Shown here one piece after another: positions 44,829 through 57,593 of a stretch of 64,000 nucleotides of DNA. Under the pieces are notes generated by a model. It did not search any database, was not told the origin of the DNA, and was given only the letters and a program-made list of their open reading frames with translations. This DNA comes from Aphidius gifuensis. Taxonomy: Eukaryota; Arthropoda; Insecta; Hymenoptera; Braconidae. Location of the stretch: contig NC_057790.1 in assembly GCF_014905175.1 (NCBI RefSeq), forward strand, positions 11,000,469 to 11,064,468, read 5' to 3'. A program made the translations under genes and the position numbers. How positions within the stretch are numbered: position 1 is the first letter of the stretch; each line of letters opens with the position of its first letter.

Positions 44829-46128
44829 CATCGATTGTTTATCGAACTCATTTATATTTTTTTGAATATCAATACAATCTTTATACAAAATCTGATGTTG
44901 CCTTGGTGACTCAATGTAGTGCTGATAGAATCATTTTGTTGGATGAATTTTGTCAAAGATGGCCAGGCACAATAAGCATCACTTTGTATTTAACTGATGC
45001 TGAAGTACAATATTTTATTGACTACATACGTTCATCAGATAATTTACGTAAACGTAAAAATATTGCATATCTTATTGTTTATAAAGATGGGGTAAATATA
45101 TTTTTACTTAAATTATTTAACTTCATAAAATAATTTTGTTATTTTATTTTTAGGAATTTTATCCAATTAATTATTTGAGAAATATTGGTACATCTGAGTT
45201 ATCAACGTCATTTATATTTCAAGTTGATGTTGATTTTTTACTTCAACATAATCTTTATGAAAATTTAATATCCTATATTATTAAATTGAATTTATCGGAA
45301 ACAAATAATACAGCATTGATTGTTCCTGCATTTGAAACACAACGTTACAGGTAATTTTTTTCTTTTTACTATTGGAATGATTTATTTTTTTTCCATTTAT
45401 TTATATTAAATCTTTATTAACATGAAAATATTTGATTTTATTTTTCATAAAAATTTTTAAATATTATTTTTATTATTAAAAATAGTTTCATGATATTTAG
45501 TAATAAAAGTTCTATTCAATTCATCACAAGAATTTTTATATTTGATCAATAATCGGTGCTATATAATTTTTAAAAAATTTTTTAATAATAAATATATTAA
45601 ATTTGATAAATAGGTTTAAATAAATATATAAATTATTATAGTTTTTAATAAAAATATATTTGATAAAATAATAAATCAATTTTTTTGTTTATAAAGATTC
45701 ACTTTTCCAAGTAACAAAGAAGAATTGCTCAAGTATTTAAATTACGGTGTAATTTATACATTTCGTTATCATGTTTGGACAAGAGGACATGCTGCAACGA
45801 ATTACAGCAATTGGAAGACGGCAGTTGTGCCTTATGAAGTCACTTGGGAGCCTGATTTTGAGCCTTACGTTGTTGTATCTAAAACAGCACCACAATTTAA
45901 TTAAAGATTGCTACTCATGCTCCTAGTTTAGACATTGCTAAATTTCGAACAAATACAATTTATCGAAGGTAGTAAAATTAAATACTAATTAAAAATGTTT
46001 GACCTTGTTTTAATAATAAATAACGTCAAATTGTTATTAATAAATTTAAATATTTTAGATGCCTCAAAAAGTTGAAGGATAAATTGGTCGATGAGTTGAT
46101 AAATAAATTTAGTAAAAATGCACACTGA
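44829..46128 (+). pseudogene. LARGE/B4GAT1-type glycosyltransferase C-terminal fragment with introns
   Basis: Exons about 44829-45091, 45154-45350, 45697-45959 and 46059-46128 have GT-AG borders in matching phase. They encode SDVALVTQCSADRIILLDEF, LYLTDAEVQYFIDYIR, YPINYLRNIGTSELSTSFIF, FQVDVDF (DxD-type metal motif), ALIVPAFETQRYR, FRYHVWTRGHAATNYSNWKT, VTWEPDFEPYVVVSK, then THAPSLDIAKFRTNTIYRR and CLKKLKDKLVDELINKF. This follows the second catalytic domain of LARGE or its relative B4GAT1. About 35-40 codons are missing between PQFN plus a stop (near 45903) and THAPSLDI. Known family role: building the glucuronyl-xylose chain on dystroglycan in the Golgi. As a fragment without N-terminus it is unlikely to work. 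The final stop overlaps the start of a miniature element. Confidence 0.85.
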
Positions 46129-46480
46129 GAAAAAAAAACCACAAAAATTGTTGTGAGAGCACAACAAACTAGAGGCGAAATCCTATCCTGTCGCTTTTTG
46201 TTGTGCTGCAACAAAAATTGTTCTATCGTTAAACAAAATTTGTTGTGCTACAACAAATTTTATTGTATCGTTGAACAAATTTTATTTAGCTGCACAACAA
46301 TTTTTACCATCCAATAATATTTGTTGTGTTGCTTAATAATATTTGTTCGGCTGCTCAATAAATATTGTCCAGTTTCAAGGCAAATATTACAGTGCTGCAC
46401 AACAATTTGATTTTCGGGTGTTATCGGTAAGACTCGGTCTTGTTCGTGTGCCTCGGTATATCTACATGGCATTGTGTGGA
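46123..46480. repeat. CAACAA/TTGTTG-rich miniature element
   Basis: Starts CACTGAGAAAAAAAAACCAC, similar to other CACTSWGA ends in the window. It is then filled with inverted and direct copies of words like TTGTTGTGCTGCAACAA. The right border is unclear. It appears inserted into the end of the LARGE fragment. Confidence 0.55.
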
Positions 46481-46875
46481 ATTTTCTAAGTCAGTCTAAG
46501 TTGAGATCAGCTTTGGTGTGACTGACGTTTTGAAAATAAATTAATTAATCCCAAGATGTCAAGTTTTAATAACATTTTAATCATTGAATTATAAACTAAA
46601 ATATTTTTGAGCAACTAGATAAATAACCAAACTTGATATTTAACAAATCACATCAACAATAAAGTATGAAATTATATGAAAATGACAAACATAACCTGCA
46701 TCTGTCATTTTAATGCAGAGATTTTTTATTTTAATCTTTAATAGTTAAATTCATGGAAAACCACATACAAACTCCCTCGCACCTACACCTGCTTTATCGA
46801 AAAAAAAAAATTGTCAAGTTCACTCACACATTTATAATTCAAAGCTTTTCTGATCACCGCTTGTTATTTAGTTTT

Positions 46876-47056
46876 TAGGGGTTTCCTTCCACGGCGGACG
46901 ATGGCCAGAAATACCACTTCCACTGCTCACCATCCTTATGTACTTCTATATACGCGCCACTGTAACACTCACACATATAGAGGATTGTCTTGATATTGAC
47001 TGTAAGCAGTGGAGGTGGTATTTCTGGCGGTTGTCCGCCGTGACAGAAAGCCCCTA
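46876..47056. repeat. Palindromic repeat of about 180 bp
   Basis: AGGGGTTTCCTTCCACGGCG at the left pairs imperfectly with CCGCCGTGACAGAAAGCCCC at the right. Inner CCAGAAATACCACTTCCACT pairs with AGTGGAGGTGGTATTTCTGG. Likely a miniature inverted-repeat element. Confidence 0.75.
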
Positions 47057-47263
47057 ATAATCCGTAGCAGCAACGTAGATTTTTTTTATACATTATCTTG
47101 TTAGAAAAAAAAGTTATAGTGTTGTGCCTTAGTGTATAAACAATAAAAAAAACATATAAATAAACAAATAAAACAACGGAAAAAGTATTATTGTGCCCAG
47201 GGCTCATAGTAAAACACTGAGAATAAATAAATTTTGCTTGGGTAAATTTGTGGTTGAGCAAAA

Positions 47264-48085
47264 TGGCAGCAGCCGACTCATTAAAGGACGACAGTCTATC
47301 CGATTGCAGTTTTGATTGATAAATTGAAAAATGAAAATGTACAAGTAAGTAAAATAATAATTAATTTTTTTTATTTGTTAAATATTTCCTAAGTTTTTTG
47401 TTTGAAAAAAAAAAAAACAACAACTCAATCTGAGTCAACAAGTGTTTGTAACAATGAAGTTACAACTGCAGTTGTTTTTTTAAAATTAATTTCATCATAT
47501 TAGTTGACCGACAATTTGTTTAAAATGTAAATATAGTAAAAAATTAATTTTATTACAATTAATAAATGTATTTTTATTTTATAGCTGCGATTGAATTTAA
47601 TCAAAAAACTATCATACTCACTTTAACATTAATTTAGTTTTTTTTATCCTAAAGACAGTATTAGGTACAGTTATCAGAAGCTTAAAATGAAAGCAAGTTG
47701 TGAAAAAAAAAAAATATTTTGATCTTCTCAACTCTCAAGCATATCCTCTCACAGGAGGAACTGATCAAAAGCTAATATATCTTTTTGAACAATTACCTTT
47801 AAGTATGAATCTTTTATAAACTCGATAATACTTCATTTATAGCTTCTTATCATTTATTTTCATTGCATTTCAGAGGTTAACGAATCAAACAATGTATCAT
47901 CTAATAGAAAAAGTGGAAATGAAGTATCAGGTAAAATTACACATAAAAATAAAAAACGTTTTTCGTTTTTCCATCTATAATTGTGCGGATGAGTAAAATT
48001 TAATTTGTCTCAGTTTCCTGTTGTGCAGAAATTGAACCAGGTCATGCTGTGCCTGATAATAATAATGACGATAAAGCAATTGTAA
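47264..48085 (+). pseudogene. Exon remnants of an unrecognised gene
   Basis: At 47264 an ATG opens MAAADSLKDDSLSDCSFD then a stop. A one-base shift continues AVLIDKLKNENVQ up to a GTAAGT donor at about 47345. Further on, EVNESNNVSSNRKSGNEVS (about 47876-47932, GT donor) and AEIEPGHAVPDNNNDDKAIV (about 48026-48085) look like polar exons. Their order and borders fit a degraded multi-exon gene, but the fragments are too short to identify. Low support. Confidence 0.3.
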
Positions 48086-48089
48086 ACAT

Positions 48090-50010
48090 ATAAAGAAAGC
48101 ATTGGCGGTGACCATAAATTGTGGCGGGATATTGGCGGGATACATAACCCGCCAATGGGTCAATTACGGGATATGCCGGGATATTTGGCGGGATATTTTT
48201 TCCACCAGGGCATCTAACTTCACGGTAGCTATTGCCGTGGTTGAAGAAATAGTGGTGACGTCACACACTCACACATGGAAAGTTATAGATTCTATATTAT
48301 CAACAGACGTCAGTCATATGATTCGTTTGTAGGAAGAATCGGAAAGTATAATATTGTGTATATTACTCAAAATCGTCAATAAGTGATACCTGCTATAGTT
48401 GTATAGACCCAGTTGGATACAAATAATATGGATCATTAGTCATGTAAATACATATTTTTTTGCAAAATTAATGGTGTACTATAAATTTTCAGTATGAGAA
48501 AAAAATTCTGAAATGAGCCCGTGTTTCGTGTATTGAAGAGAACACTTGAATACTCTTTTGCAATATTCAATATTTTTTTTTAAAAATTTTTATTATATAA
48601 ATTGTTAAAAAATTTCTTCTAATGGAAATTTGACTTTTAATACAATACAATTTGAAGATAATGATAGTACGGTAAACATTTTCTTTCCGGTGATTTTCTC
48701 ATAGGGAGAGCTTATTTAGTCAATACATTACCTATATTCGTAAATTGTAGTTCAAAATTATGAGATTTTCCATAAAAATGAATTTAGGAAAATTCAAAAT
48801 GAAACAAAAAACCACTAAAGCAACGATAACAATTCACTTTAATATTAATTATGTACGAATGAAAAAGACTATATCTACATAACTTATTTTCTTACAACGA
48901 TTGAGAATAGTAAATAGTAAAACCAACGAGTTCCCTTCATTCGTAATTCTTGTAAACGAATTGATTGGGTACTTTGTTGATAAATAAACAATTTTATCGA
49001 TAAACAAGAATTAATTACGATTGTAAAAACAGACTGTGTAAGAAACATCATGTAGTAAGTTAACAAAATCATATTGTAAAACTAATCGTGACGACTATGA
49101 TAAATGTTTTCATTAAACTTATTAGCCGTGTAAATTTTTATAGACTTCAATTATTCATTCATTATTTTATAATAATTGGCTAACGGCATTTTCGTTTTAA
49201 AAACTTTGCGGCTCATCACACTCGTTATAACCTTCGCGCATGCGCAAAATTCCACGATCAGGGACTTTTATATTTATAAATTTACCCAGGTCGGGAAGAA
49301 CGTTTTTGGCGCTCACGTCCCCAAGCCGTTGTAAGTACGCGGTTTCTAAATAAAAGCGTTGTAAATGACGCTTTGCGACTGCCGTCTGCCCCCAGTAAGT
49401 CAGCAACCGACAACCGTTATATTAGTTGTGACGCCCACGGATGCTATATCGCTTTAGTACGCACGGAAATAATAAAAGCTATTCATATAATTATATTCAT
49501 TAATATTAAAAATAATTGTATCTTAATATTAAAAAAAGAGAAATTATATTATAAATATATATTTTGAGGTAAATTCCTTTTCATTCAGACTTTATTTGTC
49601 TATAATCATCGAGGTAACGCTCGTCTTTCATATTCTAAGCTGTTACTTTGACAAGCCTCACCTCGATTTTTTTATATAAAAAAATTAGTAGTAACACCCT
49701 TCATGATAATACGTTTTCCTTTTAAGCATAAATTACTGGTTTCATTGCTGGATGAATTGAAGTACTGTTGGTATTGCTGAAAAAAATTAATTGCTGGGTG
49801 GATTACGAGGCAAGTTGCATGTTTTTTTATATCTTTTAACATCTAAAAATACAATCAAAATATTCAACGTGACTAGCATTTTGCCCTTTGACTTTCTAGA
49901 TATACAGGTCTCTCTAATAAATTTGAAATAGCTGTTACTTACTTCGTGACCTCTTTCTGATGTCAAAAAATAAATTAAAAATATTTATCTTGTTTTAAAA
50001 AATATTTTAT
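48090..50010. other. AT-rich spacer, no gene recognised
   Basis: Contains a GGCGGGATAT-rich short repeat cluster at 48120-48200 and the inverse copy of the GGCTTGGGGACGTGAGCGCC repeat at 49255-49330. Otherwise I see nothing. Confidence 0.45.
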
Positions 50011-50012
50011 TA

Positions 50013-50556
50013 CACTCAGAGAAGGATAAGTTAACAGTTAACATACCAATATGTTTACATTAAACATACAAAAGTTCAATGTTAAGATATATATATTAAC
50101 AATAAACATAGATATTTTAACTGTTAACATACGTATGTTTATAGTTAACATACGTATCTTTACGCGGCCAAATATTTTGATGCGCCAGTCTACTTCTTGT
50201 CATCTTTTTTTTTGACATTATATTGTGATACTATTCTAATTGTAATATAATATAATATGTACTCGTGTTGTCATAAATTTAATTAAATTTAGTTTTTTTG
50301 TAAATTCATTCTTAATTTTACATTCAATTTTTATATTTACATACGTAAATATCTTCAACTATCAGCCAAACCTTCAAATTGTGTCAATTTCAGATATCTT
50401 AATAGTTAACATACGCATATTAACTTTTAAGATACGTATGTTTAATGTTAATATATATATCTTTGATGTAAACTTATCAGCCACCACCCATTTTAACATG
50501 GCATATGTTAACATTAAACAGGATATGTTAACTGTTAACATATCTTTTTCTGTGTG
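50013..50556. mobile_element. Miniature element with GTTAACAGTTAAC palindromes and TA duplication
   Basis: The left end CACTCAGAGAAGGATAAGTT and the right-end reverse complement CACACAGAAAAAGATATGTT are imperfect inverted repeats flanked by TA on both sides. The subterminal parts carry many AGTTAACATACGTATGTTTA-like self-complementary words, in inverse order at the two ends. 544 bp, non-coding. Confidence 0.8.
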
Positions 50557-50639
50557 TACATTCAATCGATTACATTAATGTGTAATGTCCTGCGATGTGA
50601 CGATGTCACAATGTAAAAAAATATAATAATGTTAATGTT

Positions 50640-52500
50640 TAGTTCGGGCGTCCGACGCCAAGGGGCTACGCATCGTTTGCCTTTTTTCAACTGCCCAGTA
50701 TACACGCTTCGCTTAAGGGATTTCGTCGATTTTCTTCAAGCGAAGAGTGAGACAACATTTTTCCTCTGTTTTTTGTCTTTTTCGCACTCATAGAAATATT
50801 GTGTTTCTCAAAGTCATCCGCAAGAGGTCTCTAGTGATTTTTCAATAATTCCTCATAAAAATTAATTTTTTCATACTTTAATTATTAATTGTAAAAAAAC
50901 TAAGCTCCAAACCTCTTTTATTTTTTTTCCATACGTTTTGTTTTGTCTCATTTTATAACCCGATAGTTTTTTTTTCACGATGTCATATTGTCGATTAGAG
51001 ATATTGGTATTTTAATGGACTTTTTTTTGACAAAAATCGCATTCTCCATAAGAGCCCATGTTAAAAGTTGTCAACTTTGAAAATTAATAAAAAAATAACG
51101 AGCTTCCAAACAATTACCAAAAAATTACATAAAATGTATTAGTATTTCAAGAATCTACTGTATAAATTTCAAAGCATTCTCATATTCGGAAAAAAATCGA
51201 CGAAATCCCTTAACCGGGAGCGTGTGGCAAGGAAACGTTGGCAAGGAAACGTTGGAAATTCCAATTAGGTTTTAATGAATATTTTTTCCTATGAAAAATG
51301 TTAGGCTAAACATTAACACAAACACTCATTTTTAATAATTTTAAATAAATAAAAACTTACATCTAATTTGCGTTACATCTACAAAAAGATAAAACCTCAA
51401 ATAAAACAATAAAACTAATATGTAACAATACACCAATGTAATGAACACGTGTAAAACATTAATGTACTTGTATGGATAAATAAAGAATTCTTAAAAGTCA
51501 AAGTCAGGAAACGTTGGCTATTTTTGGTACAGATTAAATGCTCTGGTTTTAGCTCTTTGCCAACTGGAAACGGTGGCATGTACAGAGACCCCTAGAGCGG
51601 CAAATCGTGGTATGCCCAGTGGTAAGCCCATTGTTCTAAAGTGTGTGTGTGAGAGAATTAGTACCGGTAACGGACTACAATTAGACCAGGTGGTAGTACC
51701 GGCAACGGACTGCCTACAATTAATTACGATTACCGCTGGGAACGGGGTATGAGTAATTAAGGAGAAAGAGTTAACTAGACCAGTAGTGAGATCCAGGGCG
51801 CGTACATCGCGGAGATTCACGAGACCACGATATCAAGAAACCACGAATCTACGAGTAAAGTCAAGTTAATTGGGATAATTGAATAATATAATTGAACAAT
51901 TGAATAATCGAATCAAGAAATTGAATAATATTCGGGAATTTAAACTGAATAAATTGAATAATTTGGAAATATACACTATACATTATTAATTGATTTGTAC
52001 TATTTATTAACACACGAAGACCCTGAACCACCTACCAGAACTGAGGCGGCAACCAGTTTTAACATTTTGGTATTTGAACCTATTGTGAATACCATAAAGT
52101 ATCACGAATTCACGATATACATTACAGCGATAAACGCCGGACTTTTTCAATTTTTATCATTAAATTATATATACAGGGTCAATATATATATTAATTGGTC
52201 ATTAATTATATATTGAATCATATGTTAATGGCCAAGGAAACAGTCAATTACATCAAAGAATTGTAAGATTACAAAGAAGCTAAAAATAAATATTCGGAAA
52301 TAATCAGACAAATAGGCAAAATATTAAGATAATTCAATAAACGAATTGAGAGTGAAGTAAAAACCAACTTAAAGGAATAAGTAACCTCTAAATTATTTAT
52401 CCCTTCAAGTGGGATAACGTTATACATATTAAAAACATAAACACGTAAAAATAAGTATCGAATAAATCATAGTTTCAAATATAGAAAGTAGTCGATAATT
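50640..52500. other. Non-coding region with inverted repeat and possible retroelement leader
   Basis: AAGGGATTTCGTCGATTTTC at 50714 and GAAAAAAATCGACGAAATCCC at about 51187 are inverted. GGAAACGTTGGC is repeated at 51240, 51253 and 51508. At 51660-51740 ACCGGTAACGGACT-type repeats occur. The sequence to 52500 resembles an untranslated leader, but no LTR pair was found. Confidence 0.4.
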
Positions 52501-52549
52501 AGTAGAAAGTAATTTATATAAATGTTTAATTGTAATCACCAGCATCAAG

Positions 52550-53182
52550 CAACAAGGAGGGTCAACAACAAGATGAGGTCGGCAAAATATATCAAGCGCT
52601 ACTTACCTCGTAACCCAAGTACAATCGTTTGCAGACGATGATGTGGTCTATGCACCAGATGGGAAGAATTTTGGAGTAAAACAAGATATCATCAAGGGAG
52701 AAGGTGTACAACCAGTAGAGGGTGTCTCCTGTATAGTAATATACCAGAATGTTCACAGAAACAGTGAAACGCTTTACTGCATGAAATGTTACACCGGAGA
52801 GCGAGATCCAAACAGTGAAGAAATATACTTATTAATGCATAACTCACAACTGTGATCCGAACATGGAGCAAGTATCATTAAATGTGCACGTTGTAAAAGG
52901 GAACTCATGAAACGACATTGGACTACATGTTGTACAACCTGCGACAGAAAAGTTACCACAAACAACTGTGAACTAGTCGTCAAGGTCAACAATAAAGGTT
53001 CTAGAAACACAAGTCCCAAGTATTTACAGCGTGGTTACACTGTATTTCGTAGCTATCACTTATGGACAACCAACCAAAAGTTGCCAATAGATTGTAATCA
53101 ATGTGGAAAAATATTGTTAGAAAACCAAGAACCGACTAACTGTACAGGGTACACGGAAAAATCTCGTAACCACAATATATAA
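52550..53182 (+). pseudogene. Cys-rich ORF remnant, family unknown
   Basis: A reading frame through 52643-53182 interrupted by one TGA (52852-52854). Segments: VVYAPDGKNFGVKQDI, YCMKCYTGERDPN, then after the stop IKCARCKRELMKRHW, CCTTCDRKVTTNNC and LPIDCNQCGKIL. Four or more C-x2-C pairs suggest zinc ribbons. Upstream coding may begin near 52550. I do not recognise the family. It may belong to a degraded mobile element whose leader lies at 51200-52500. Confidence 0.4.
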
Positions 53183-53479
53183 GTTTGGAGAAAATAAATT
53201 CGGACATTTCTTCAGTAAAGAAATTTTCTGTTCAGAACTCGAATCAATTCAATTTGAATATTTTATATCAGTCCATTTTGATTGATTTACTTCATTTTAT
53301 GATTTGCAAACTGTGAATGCAATTTTTTTTATAAATTTATTGATATATATCTTTTTATTATTACTATAAATGTTTTATAATATTCATTTTACTGATGCAA
53401 AATGTTGTACTAAAATGTAATTTTAATAAGTTTATAACTAACTTTCATTTTATATTGATTATAGTTGAAAAACCCGAAA

Positions 53480-53705
53480 ATTTAGAAATTTGGACTCACG
53501 CATTTTTTCCTTCGATAAAAAAAAAAATTCCTGAAAATGGCACTTACGCCCTTCTTCAGTATTATATATATATATTATTCGAAAGTATAATAATTATTAT
53601 TATTATTATTATATTAGTCGTATTATTATTATTATTCAGCCCTGACATGCAACTACTCCGAAAGAAGTTTCACTCCCCTCGCGCGTACTCGCAACACGCT
53701 AATTT
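53480..53705 (-). mobile_element. Terminal segment of the GAAGTGAAACTTC element family
   Basis: On the minus strand it reads GCGTGTTGCGAGTACGCGCG, a variant GGAGTGAAACTTCTTT, an ATT-rich tract, then GGGCGTAAGTGCCATTTTC. This is the same order as the outer ends at 13009 and 28933. Only about 220 bp are recognisable. Confidence 0.75.
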
Positions 53706-53709
53706 TTTT

Positions 53710-55920
53710 TTTTTAATTATTGATAGACCTTTTCCGTTACTTATTCACTTATGTACTTTTTAAACTTGAAGCAATTAAATTTCCGTTAAATTTAGGTCGA
53801 ATTGCGACAGAAGCTTCACGTCCCTGTGCGTACAATACACTTTTTTTTTTAATATGCGGTGTCCACTTTTTAATTCTTCCGAGTTTTTAAAAATTATAGA
53901 AAATATTCTTGAAAATACACTTCATTAACTTGAATTGCTTGTTATTAGTTTTATTGTGTGGTATTAGGTCGTAGGTAATCGATATCAGCGTTTTTCAGCA
54001 AGAAACACTTTCTTGATTTTGTTAGTCGTTTGCCAAGAAGTCGTTAGTAATCGTCTTGCGGGAAAAAAATATAAAATTTTGAATATTGTTAACAATGACT
54101 TAAAATATTCGGGTCATTTCGGAAATTTTTGCGAGTACCAATAAAGTTTTTTTCTCATCAATAACCTATCACACAAAGAATATTCAAGTACATTCATTAA
54201 TTTCGTTGGAATTTTAATACAAGTCGAATTCTCTATTCTTTAATATATTCAATAATAACAAAAGAAATGACTTGATAATCGAATATAACGATTCCAATGC
54301 AATCTTTACGATTGACATAATTGTTAATTTTAATCAATTTCTTTTTTTTTTTTAAACAACCATGCATACATAAAATATTTATGTACAATTCCTTCAATTT
54401 TTCTTTTCTTCTTCATATGAAATACATAATGAATAATCAATATTATAGCAATTTGTATGTGACATATTTATTAACTCTATATTTTGTTATCATGTATAAA
54501 GAACAACTCTTAAATATATCCTACTATTCTGTGAATTGATATAAGCGCACGAACATCGAGAACAGTGAATTATCAATGAAGAAAATATCCTTAATTATAA
54601 AGGCGACAAGGAAACTTTTCATAAAGCTCTTATATAAATCTTTTACACCCATCTTGATATTTCTAAACAATTAAAAAAACTAAAATTAGTGATAAAAAAA
54701 AATTTGTTATTGATTCAAAGAATATCTTTTGATGAACAAATATTTAAGTCTATATGTATGTTTAAAAAATTATATGTCTCCTCCTGAAGATCAACGACTC
54801 AAAAGCAATATATATTCCGTGTAGTGATCTTGTTCAGAAATGATAAAACCGTCAGCGCAACCGCAGTATTATTGATCATCAAGGAACTTGGGTGACTCCC
54901 TTTTGTCAAAGTATTCAATGGATTTATCTAGTGAGTCTTGCAGACCTGGTGACTGAGTTGAGTACACTGTGCAACTACGATATAAATACAGAACTAAAAT
55001 CTTGGTGCAGTTGAATAAACTGTTGTAAACGTTTGTAGTATCATACTTATCGATGATCACTCATCACGTTTTCAAGTCTTTAGTACATATCTTTTGAAAT
55101 GTTAAAATTTTTTATTAGAACGGACAATTAACTACTGGGAAACAAGAACTTGCCAATTATTGAGACATAATTGATGCACACAGTGAGTATTTTTTTTATT
55201 TGTAAAATAATGGTGAAAATGATAAAGAGAAAACATTTCAACTTCACATTTTTTTGATTCATCGACAATTATTAAAAATCAGTTTCAGTTTTGTCAAGTA
55301 AAGTTTTAATAGAATTATGTTTTCTAAAGAGGATTGTGAGCCTGCAGTACTTTTGACTCATTTTATTTATGTAATATTTATTTCACGATACTTGATCCAT
55401 ACTGCATAGTAAAAACGTGCACTTCAATAATTCAATTCAGTTTTAGTATTTGAAAAGTTATCTCCAAAAGTAAGAACCACAGATGGTAACGAATACGACC
55501 ATTTCCTTATTAATGAAGCTTCATGATAATCCAGTTTTCTTAAAATAATATTAATTGTCTAGGCGGTGGAAATAATTCTAGAACCATTTCGATATTATTT
55601 AAATATATAAAATTTTCACTTTAAAGAAATGAAAATAAAAATTTTATTGTTAAATGGGTCAAAATGACTACTTCTTAAAACCATCCACGATTTAATGCTC
55701 ATGTTACAGTTTGTGACGTGACTGCGTTTTTCCCAATGCATAATCTATAATTTAGGTTTTAAAAAATATAATAATTCTGTCATTTTTCATTTGCGTACTT
55801 TAACAGCCACTGAAAAACTATATCACTCAATTTTTAGACTGTCAATAAACTACATTATTTGGGCATCAACTTAAATTATTTTTTGAAAATATTAAGATAT
55901 TAAAATCAGCAAGCAATTGA
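53710..55920. other. AT-rich spacer, no gene recognised
   Basis: A second end-like variant (minus strand: GTGTATTGTACGCACAGGGA then CGTGAAGCTTCTGTC) lies at about 53803-53840. The remainder shows no convincing coding pattern. Small open frames near 54321 and 54869 are probably chance. Confidence 0.4.
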
Positions 55921-55924
55921 ATTT

Positions 55925-56110
55925 AGATTTGATAGTTATGACTGGAATAAGATTGATTATAAATCCTGACGATAACATGAGGTTCGTGATAAAAGAGATG
56001 AATTAAGAAAGAAAAATACAAGGTGTCGTATATCTGCATCAGTAAGACACAATACAGTGTGGGAAGAACAGAAAATGTTTGATTATTTTAATCTTTGTGA
56101 GAATAGAAGC
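55925..56110 (+). pseudogene. Possible coding fragment next to a solo element
   Basis: The frame reads FDSYDWNKIDYKS, stops, then in one frame RDKRDELRKKNTRCRISASV and RHNTVWEEQKMFDYFNLCEN. The composition looks like a real exon with damage. I cannot name the gene. It ends about 20 bases before the element at 56131. Confidence 0.3.
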
Positions 56111-56130
56111 ATAAGCAAAAAAAAAATTAT

Positions 56131-56360
56131 CGTGTTACGAGTACGCGCGGGGGAAGTGAAACTTCTTTCGGAGTAGTTGCATGTAATTCTCCCCTCTTTA
56201 TCCGCTTGTGGCCGAGCGTATACCAGAGAGTATACGAGAGAGTATACGAAAGCTTGTGACAGAGAGTATACGAAAGCTTGTGACAGAGAGTATGCGAGAG
56301 CGCGTAACGCTAGCGGGGCCTCGAATTTTGTCGCTACCCTCCGTAAAGAAGTTTCACTTC
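56131..56360. mobile_element. Solo short unit of the GAAGTGAAACTTC family
   Basis: Left end CGTGTTACGAGTACGCGCGG then GAAGTGAAACTTCTTT (56153-56168). Right end AAAGAAGTTTCACTTC (56345-56360) followed by an A run. Between them is a 24-25-bp tandem repeat containing AGAGTATACGAAAGCTTGTG, then GCGCGTAACGCTAGCGGGGC and CGCTACCCTCC, all shared with the arms at 14300-14501 and 15507-15720. This 230-bp form shows the unit can exist alone. Confidence 0.85.
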
Positions 56361-57020
56361 AAAAAAAAATCGAATAATATTAGAGCTAAAAGTGTACTTA
56401 ATAAATCCAGGCATATTACTCATATCGTGTTATAAAAAAAAATTTATCATTTCTATAAGTAATTTTTTCTATATTTGTTAACACGCACAAATATCAAAAA
56501 AAAAAAAAAAAATATATGAAAATGGGAAAAAATATGAATATGGATTTTTTAGAAGACGTAAAATGAGTATAAGTAATTGTTAATTTTTTTGCAGTATTTG
56601 CCGATTTACACAAAATTTTTGATGATTAAAAATTGTTAATATACAGACCGTATTTAATCTGACAATAGATTGTTTTAGAAGAATATGCCTTAAATTGAAA
56701 AATAAACAAATAGTTTTTGTAAAAATTATGGGCCCCAAACGAAACGCACAGAAAAAATTTATTTTAAGTAATAATTTTAGAGAAAAATCCATTGTCAGAT
56801 AAAATGGTACCTTCTGCATATAAATATATATCAAGGATTACCAGTATTATCTTATAATACAATAATTATCGATAAAATATATCGTCTCATAAAAAAAAAA
56901 AGTGAAAATTACATTTTTTACAGATTAGCGATGGTTTTTGCCCAGGTGATCCCTCGAAGAGTTGTCGATAAATGTAGAGGATTTTTTATTTATTGATTTT
57001 TTCGATTAATCCATGTAAGT

Positions 57021-57485
57021 TGCCGTTGATGACTTCATAGCGTTGCTGACTTTGAGCAAAAAAGTCACAAGTTCAAATCTTGCTTGATTCTGAAAAATTT
57101 CAGTTAGTTTGTAAAATACTTTTAGTGAAAAATTATTGTTAATCGATAAGAAATGTAATTACAAAAAATTATATATCTTAAAAAATAATAAAAACAAACA
57201 TTATTAAATAGTTTTTCCCTAATTATTGATATCTCATTAATAACGTGGGTCCGGTACAGACTGGATCCAATTTGAGTAATGAACCAGATCTGATTTGGAT
57301 TCATACTGGACTCAAATTTTAACGTCCGGAACCGCTAAGGTTTCCGTATCACAACCAGATTCAATCCAGAGTCTGGCCGGTGTTACGTTTTCAGTCCGGA
57401 ATGGATCTGGCAAGCCGTATCAGATTCAAAATCAGGTGAACTAGATATGATTCGAATCTGAACTGGACTGATATTTTTACTCGGG
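57021..57485. mobile_element. Truncated CCCGAGT-type element with tRNA-like module
   Basis: The right end TTTTTACTCGGG at 57474-57485 matches the family terminus. Subterminal repeats are CCGGATC/GGATCTGG words (for example CCGGAATGGATCTGG). A tRNA-like stretch with B-box-like ACAAGTTCAAATCTTGC lies near 57065-57085. The left terminus was not found. Confidence 0.6.
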
Positions 57486-57593
57486 CTTATGCCATAATTT
57501 AAATCATTCCACCTTTATTTTAAGAAGTGGCTTCTTGAATCAAATAATGCATGTCTTGAAGTACAGATATTTCATGTTTTTAATTACTCGCGA

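Noticed and set aside
54869..55060. 63-aa minus-strand frame
   Set aside because: Short, with no homology I recognise and no splice context. Chance ORF in AT-rich DNA is more likely.
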